Assembly (NCBI RefSeq): GCF_958298935.1 | Contig: NC_084942.1 | Location: forward strand, 8,873,501 to 8,937,500 | Source: Phragmites australis | Lineage: Eukaryota > Streptophyta > Magnoliopsida > Poales > Poaceae | DNA length: 64,000 nt | Direction of reading: 5' to 3' | In this document: piece by piece, positions 58,540-64,000 of the stretch | Numbering within the stretch: position 1 is the first letter of the stretch | Layout: each line of letters opens with the position of its first letter | Notes under the pieces: generated by a model | What the model saw: the letters and a program-made list of their open reading frames with translations, nothing else | Database searches by the model: none | What the model was told of the DNA's origin: nothing | Program-made: the position numbers and the translations under genes

Positions 58540-59740
58540 TTGTCGAAGCCTCTCAACTGGGGGCATGTGGTATCACCGTGATTGAGATCAAAGATTGGCA
58601 ATCTCCTATAATGGCCTACCTCCAGGGTCATTACGAGCCCGAAGATCAAAAGGAGGCGAAGCGTATGGTGCAAAGAGCCAGAAACTACAGTATTATAGGA
58701 ATGGACTTTGTACAAAATGGGAGTTTGTGTACCGATGCTTCGATGCATATCCTAAACAGAAGGAAAAAGTTTGCTTAAAGAGATACACGAAGGGTTGTGT
58801 TGCTCGTAGATCGAAACTCAAGCGCTTGTTGGGAAAGTATTCAAGCAAGGATTCTATTGGCCGAAGGCCATCTTCAATGCAGAAAACACAGTTTGAAGCT
58901 GTGTGAAATGCAAATACATGGCTAAAGGCTCAAGTAGATGGTCAACGATACAGCTTATCCCACAGATTTGGCCCTTAGCTTGATAGGAGATTGACATCAT
59001 TGGACAGTTGCCAGCTACTCTAGGAAACCTTCACTATGCTATAGTCGCAATTGAGTACTTCTCCAAATGGGTGAAGGCAGTTCCGCTGGCAAAGATAACA
59101 TCAAAAAATATCCAAAAATTCTTGTGGCAAAACATCATATGTCGCTTCGGTGTGCCTCACGAAGTAATAGTTGATAATGGGACACAAATCGACAACGAAG
59201 GCTTTAAATAGTTTGCGAAGATATGGGAATCAAAGTCTGCTTTGCTTTAGTATATCATCCTCAGTGAAATGGAGCTATGGAAAGGGAAAATGGCAATGTC
59301 TTGACTGGTGTGGCAAGGTGCCTTCAAGGTCTCCCGAAGGGAAGGTGGGTCGAAGATTTACCAAAGATCATGTTGTCAATTAGGATAGCAGCAACAAGAC
59401 AACCGGGTTTCACGTCGTTTCGTTTGCTCTTTGGTGAATAGGCTATGACTCCAGAGGAATGTAAAGATAAGTTGTACTATGTCACTACTGAGACAGCTCA
59501 AAACAAAGAGTTGACAACAAAAGATGCACTAGAAGAAATCCGAGTGCAAGCCATGGAAAAGCTAACAAAATACCAGGAGGAAACTAAAAGATGGAGGGAC
59601 AAGAATATATCTCCAAAGGAGTTTGTTCCGACAGACCTCATGCTCCGAAGGATTCCCAATGCTTCAAATGTGGGAAAGCTTTAGGGAAACTGGGAGGACC
59701 TTTTTTGTAAAGAGTTCATAGAGGCCTGGGTCTTATCACT
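58540..59740 (+). pseudogene. Integrase of a third gypsy element
   Basis: Motifs: IEIKDWQSPIMAYLQGHYEP (58585 on), KQGFYWPKAIF (zinc domain, about 58840), IDIIGQLPATLGNLHYAIV and FSKWVKAVPLAKITS, VPHEVIVDNGTQ, and FTSFRLLFGE before TPEECK. It ends with KRWRDKNISPKEFVPTDLML. It differs from copies 1 and 2. Gag, PR and RT are absent and the frame is broken several times. Confidence 0.8.
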
Positions 59741-59858
59741 TGGCTTCTCTTGAAGGAGAAGAAATTCTACATAGCTAGGACCTTTTTTGTCAAGAGTTCG
59801 AAGAGGCCTAGGTCTTATCACTTGGCTTCTCATGAAGGAGAAGAAATTCAACATATCT
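59695..59858. repeat. 82-bp tandem duplication
   Basis: Units at 59695 and 59777 share ggaccttttttgt, gtcttatcacttggcttctc and gaaggagaagaaattc with a few changes. It lies directly after the third integrase. Confidence 0.85.
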
Positions 59859-60019
59859 AGAATGTTGATAGCCTTCACAAATATTATGTGTAATCGAAGG
59901 CGCAAGCAGGCGCCTTCGTAGTAATAGGTGAAGCCCTTGTAATAGGTTTCATTTCATGCACTTTTAAATTCAACATTTTAATTCATGTACAGGTGTTGTA
60001 CTCTTTTCCTCACAGGGGA

Positions 60020-60243
60020 ACCCTTCATCAGCGTCACATCCGGGCCCGGTCACTCGAGGTTGGGGATCTAGTTCTCCGACACGCTCAATCACGCGAAGGA
60101 AAGAATAAACTATCCCCTATGTGGGAAGGCCCCTTTACTGTGATCGGTGTCCCGCGACAAGGCTCGTTCTGGCTGGCTGTGAAGGATGGGTAGCCGCTTT
60201 CAAACGCGTGGAACATCGAGCATCTGCGCAAGTTCTATCCCTA
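60020..60243 (+). pseudogene. Integrase C-terminus of the fourth element
   Basis: RARSLEVGDLVLRHAQS and NKLSPMWEGPFTVIGVPRQG are the C-terminal GPY/F-type region of gypsy integrase. After one TAG the same frame ends AWNIEHLRKFYP and stops, the usual end of pol in this lineage. Confidence 0.8.
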
Positions 60244-61680
60244 GGCAGGCATGTTTGTGCTCGAGCCAACCAGGCCGGGGGTCCCCTCCCGCCCAAGTTG
60301 GCCGGGTGCTACCACCAACCATGTAAGTTGCCACTTTTGTACAAAATTGTCAATATACACTCTTATTTCAAATTTTCACTTTGGAATCCATGTGTCTAAT
60401 CAGTTTGGTGAGATGCTCGATTGTGTGAGAAAAACACGCTCTCTCATTTTTCCTGTTGATAAAAACGGATCCCGATCGGTATGCGCGCAGGCAATTGCTG
60501 TTGACCTAAGTCTGTTGTGGTAGGCTGTGGTGTCCGGTGGCATGGCAGTACCCCGAGCATCACCGAGCCTCTGGGGTTCTCGGGTAATCCTACCGCTTGA
60601 TCAAAGAGTGGTCGGGACCGCCTAGACCCCAGGGGCGGCCTGTCGGTGCTCGGTCTGATCAGTCCTATCCCAGGCGCCACCGAACCATTGGACCCCTTGG
60701 TTACGCCTCTGTCTGTATACTTCGCCGTTCTGGGTATTCGAGAGATCTCGGGTCAAAAACGAGAGCAGTCTATAATGAGTACCGCAATAATAGAGCGCAC
60801 CAAACAAAGAGTATTTTCCTATTTTCTTAAGCTTACAGATCAACAATCAAGAATAAAGCAGCCCTACCGCAAGGGCCTCAGTGCCCTGGGCGGTGCTCGA
60901 GCCTATGAGGTCCTTGGGTAGTCCTACCACTCGAGCATGAGTGGTCGGGACCGCCTAGCCCCGGGCTCCCTCTCATGCTTTCCAGTGCTTGGGCACTCCG
61001 TACGAGGGAATCAAGTTCCCAGGTACCCTGAGCTCGTAGCGCGCACCCTTCCTGGATCAGTCGGCCAAAAGGCTAACAGCTGTCCGATGAGTGACTAAAG
61101 TCATACGAATTTACATTCTTACTTACTCCATAAACTATTGTTCCCGAGTCGTCCTCGGGACCCTCGCATTCTAATTTGTTCAGCGAGATGGTCTCCTCGC
61201 GCACAAAACCCTGCCCACGTGTTCGTTTTTTTCGAAATGACAAAAACAGACAAGTAGTCAGGTGTACCGTACGAACGAGAGGTCGCAAAGTGGAAAAGTG
61301 TTCACTGGTCGAGGCATGCTCCATGCTGGATCGACCTATCTCCCGAGCAAGGGAGTTCGTGCCTTTGTCTCTTGAACTTAGCAGCTGCGAACTCGCGAGG
61401 GCTCGGGGGCTGAACGCTCGGATTGGTCCGACTACTCGTGCGATGAGTGGTTAGGGCGACTTCGCTCTCGGGGAAGGAAGGTCGGGCTCGCTCCAGCTAA
61501 GTTCTTCTCGGGACATCAAGTGAAAAGCGGAAAACGACATCAAGACAAGCATTGGAGTTTCCATCCCAAAGAAAGGCTTCTATTATATTTCAAAAAAGAA
61601 CAATTTGGAGGGGATCACTCCCATATTTACAACAGTCAAAAAACAAAAATCTAATCTAAGTCGGCGGGCTCTGAAGGCGG
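60244..61680. other. 3' non-coding region of the fourth element
   Basis: No sense coding. Related blocks with gagtggtcgggaccgccta recur at about 60606 and 60940, and a weaker one (gatgagtggttagggcgac) at 61442, so the region is built from diverged repeats. Confidence 0.5.
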
Positions 61681-63391
61681 CTAGGAGGCTTCGCTGCTGC
61701 TGCCGCTGCTTGGTTCCGGCGGTGGCTCCCGCGTGAAGCACGCCGCCACCTTGGCGGCGACGTCCCGGACAGCTTCCCGGGCGGTCGCTTCCTCGGCCTC
61801 GACCACTCCCTGCCAGACTGGTTCCAGCGAGAAGGCAGGGTCTCAGCTTCGATAGCAGGCAAGGACGTGCTCAGCCACTGCTTGGGCTAGAGCGCGCCCC
61901 TCCTGCGACGCCAACTCCTACACAGCCCCCGGGAGAGCCTTGAGGCGCCGGCTGATCTCTTCGAAGCTGAGGGCGAGGTGGCCGATGGTCTCTTGGTCCA
62001 TCCCCTTCTTGCCCACGTTGACGCGCCCAAGCCCCGCTACCCTCACGGACCTCCGTGCCTGATGAAGGATGTCTCGCATCACCAGCTTCACGTTGGCCCG
62101 CTCAGCCATGACGGTCTCGAGCTCGTCCCTCGCGATCTGCACCGTTTCCTCAAGACTGATCCCCTCGACCGCGCTGACCGGGACGCCGCTGGTGGCCGGG
62201 GCCTCGGCTTGTCCCCGCTTCACCTGCTCAGCTAAGGCAGCAAGGGCCCGCTCCCAGGTGGCCATCTCGTCCTCCCATTTGGTGGCCTGCTCCTCCCGAG
62301 CAGTAAGGGCCGTCGACGCTGAGGCGGCCTCTGCTTCGCGCCTTGCAATCTGCTCCTCCCAAGCGTCTTGAGCCATCACCGTGATCTCGACGTCGGTCTC
62401 GCGAATTGCAACCTCCTCCTCCCGACAGTGGACTTCGGCGCGACCACGCTCAAGCTCATCGCTCCGATGGGCTAAGTCTGCCCGGGTGGACTCCACAGAT
62501 TTCTCGCGCTGGACGATTGCCTATTCCCGAGCCCGGACCAGCCGCTCCCAAGCAAGCAGCTCCGTTGCTCGCCGCCGTGAGGCCTGCTCCATGCGGCTGC
62601 CAACTCCTGCACGGCAACAGCTTTGCCACGCACCTCCTCTAATGCCTCCCGCTCCTCGGCCACTGCGCGTATTGCCCTCTCGTGGGTTGCGCGGGCTGAG
62701 GCGATGTGGGCCTCCAGGAGCCAGCTGACCTCTTCTAGCCGCCCCCTCTCTTCAACGAGGGCAGCGCGGTCCCTATCGAGCTCTGCTCGCTCCGCCGCCA
62801 CGGCCGCCTCCAGTCGCCCGATAACCTCTCGGGCGCTTCCGAGCACGTCCGGGAGGGGTCCCGGGGTCTGGCTTGATGACGGCCCGGTGCTGGATCCCCT
62901 GCGAGCCCTCTCTGTACAGGCGCTCGGGGTCCTCGATGACTACCATGTCAGTGCCGCCCTCGCCGCGACCACTTCCACCGCGGTCGCTTGCTCTGCCCTC
63001 GAAGTGCTCAGGGTAGGGCAGCTCTGGTTCCGCCGGCGCACTCGGCTTGGGCACGGGCGCGCTCGGCTCGGGAGCGGGAGCCGGCCTCGGCACCTCTGGC
63101 TGCCTCAGGTCTCCGGCGGGGTCCTTGGGCAACCTGAAAACGGAGAAGGTTAGTACCCTAAACTGATATCCGAGCAAACACGCTCAGGAGAAGAAAGGAA
63201 CTTACGTGGACTTCGGTCCACGGTACTGCCATCGGGACTCTGGAATTTTGAAGTCCAGGCCCTACGGCTTCAGCCCGGGGTCCACCTTCCTCCTCTTTGG
63301 CGGGGGGCTCTGGCCCCCAGGCCGTTGAGGGGCCGCCGTGGAGCACGATGTCGGGCCCCTTGTCACGGCGGCTGCTTCCTGTCCTCGGCAT
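61681..63391 (-). pseudogene. Antisense coiled-coil gene of the fourth element (aORF)
   Basis: On the minus strand, a likely ATG at 63391 (MPRTGSSRRDKGPD) begins a basic/Pro-rich N-terminus with PPPKRRKVDPG. A 72-nt intron (63205-63134) has GTAAGT, a TACTAAC branch site and TTTTCAG, and its splice keeps one frame open across it (exon 2 starts LPKDPAGDL). Exon 2 leads into a long Glu/Ala/Arg-rich coiled coil (62846 to about 62100) and the C-terminal RVAGLGRVNVGKKGMD and ELASQEGRALAQAVAEHV, ending at a TAG at 61681. At least three frameshifts and three stops are needed, so it is decayed. It corresponds in position to the antisense gene of copy 1; the N-terminal Transposase_28 part is not seen. 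Function unknown. Confidence 0.65.
63134..63205 (-). other. Predicted intron of the antisense gene
   Basis: 72 nt on the minus strand with donor GTAAGT, branch TACTAAC (63155-63149) and acceptor TTTTCAG 15 nt later. Minimal for a plant intron but all signals match. Confidence 0.6.
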
Positions 63392-63542
63392 TTTTTCGGG
63401 GGTGGGGAGTGTGCTGGAAAGGGTGGGGAGAGTGCGCTGTGGGCCGAAGGAAGGGCGAGAGCTCTCGAGCGCAAGGTAGAAGAAGGCAAGAGTATTGATC
63501 ACAAGAATGGCGTACAGGCGCAACGGTTCACTCCCCTCTCCT

Positions 63543-63550
63543 TTTTATAT
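63543..63550 (-). promoter_or_regulatory. Minus-strand TATA box of the antisense gene
   Basis: Minus strand TATAAAAA in the context AAGATATAAAAAGGAG, about 150 bp upstream of the ATG at 63391. Confidence 0.6.
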
Positions 63551-63880
63551 CTTAGGGATTTCAAACGACGCTCTCCGCAGCGAATTCGGTAAGACAAATT
63601 TCCTCACTCGGCGCGGGCGCCAGGCGAATCTCCCTCGATCCGTGCGGTTGCTAGACGCACTATCCTCGATCTGCACGGTTGTCGCGCGCGCTGCCCGCCT
63701 CGTTATCACACGCCTTGGGAGTCGGATGGACACGCGTTTGTTCGGTTCCCCGCTGGGCCGTACCAGAAACCTGGGCCAGAGAGACCAGCGCCTAAAAATA
63801 AGCCACATGGCATCGGTGCTGGGATCGGCCTTGATGAAGACGAGGGCCCCATTCGCAGTCTCCAGGCCATCGCCTACCAA

Positions 63881-63896
63881 TGAGCACGGGGGCTGC
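63881..63896 (+). promoter_or_regulatory. Polypurine tract of the fourth element
   Basis: tgagcacgggggctgc precedes TGTAAGTGACACAGG, and resembles the copy 1 tract (gttaggggctac). Confidence 0.55.
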
Positions 63897-64000
63897 TGTA
63901 AGTGACACAGGAACCAGGGGTCCCTGAGTCCCGAGGCCAGAACAGCAGAGTGCCACGTGGCGCCCTCCAGCGGGGGTTACCTCCCCGAGGTACGAGAAGA
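63897..64000 (+). repeat. Start of the 3' LTR of the fourth element
   Basis: TGTAAGTGACAC directly follows the polypurine tract; the LTR runs out of the window, so its length is unknown. Confidence 0.5.

Larger units (their letters stand above)
60003..64000 (+). mobile_element. Fourth gypsy element (Tat-type), 3' half
   Basis: It begins inside the integrase C-terminus (about 60003) and runs through a GC-rich 3' region with an antisense ORF, a polypurine tract (63881-63896) and the start of a 3' LTR (63897). This is the same order as in copy 1: pol, antisense gene, polypurine tract, LTR. The 5' half is missing because the third element abuts it near 60000. Its high GC content differs from copies 1 and 2. 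Confidence 0.75.

Noticed and set aside
62069..63153. Long plus-strand frames opposite the antisense coiled coil
   Set aside because: They are Ser/Arg/Ala-rich mirror frames of GC-rich coiled-coil codons on the minus strand.

Overview
The window looks like repeat-dense nuclear DNA from a grass (Poaceae). The evidence is the mix of elements: Tat-type Ty3/gypsy elements with an antisense ORF after pol, a CACTA element whose subterminal repeats read attagtgacgggt, plant L1-type LINEs with zf-RVT and RNase H tails, a tRNA-derived SINE, GC-rich small genes and plastid DNA insertions. A panicoid grass is my guess; I cannot fix the species. There is no bacterial or phage signal, no rRNA or tRNA gene and no CRISPR array.

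Layout. 0-2 kb: 3' part and LTR of a retrotransposon (family A). 2.48-3.23 kb: a long inverted repeat with arms of about 305 bp. 3.3-4.5 kb: a LINE RNase H remnant and a PPR protein fragment, both on the minus strand. 5.56-7.53 kb: a small non-autonomous element with short LTRs, an initiator-Met-type primer site and non-gag-pol cargo. 7.5-9.8 kb: AT-rich intergenic DNA with a MITE-like repeat. 9.80-22.34 kb: a full-length but decayed Tat-type gypsy element (copy 1) with both LTRs, gag, PR, RT, RNase H and integrase on the plus strand and two antisense genes after pol. One antisense gene has a TATA box and the other has recognisable exons. 23.3-23.6 kb: the best candidate for a host gene, an intronless 79-residue protein with a TATA box. 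25.0-29.1 kb: LINE remains and a SINE with a 16-bp target duplication. 32.3-36.0 kb: a minus-strand non-autonomous LTR element with its own ORF. 36.0-39.6 kb: a minus-strand gag interrupted by plastid-derived DNA (rps11 and rps16 pieces). 42.3-45.1 kb: a plus-strand gag of the same family interrupted by a 1.34-kb CACTA element. 45.1-57.6 kb: a second Tat-type copy (copy 2), split by two apparent solo LTRs of 1.6 and 4.1 kb. 57.6-58.4 kb: a minus-strand family A LTR. 58.5-64 kb: integrase pieces of two further gypsy elements, the last of which again carries an antisense, TATA-driven, intron-containing coiled-coil ORF before its polypurine tract and 3' LTR.

Almost every coding feature is a decayed mobile element. 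Nesting order can be read from the interruptions: plastid DNA into the minus gag; CACTA into the plus gag; two LTR elements into copy 2, later reduced to solo LTRs. The most informative signals are the antisense genes of the Tat-type elements, including an apparent exon duplication, the long hairpin at 2.5-3.2 kb, the small-protein gene at 23.4 kb, the plastid mosaic and the cargo-carrying short-LTR element.
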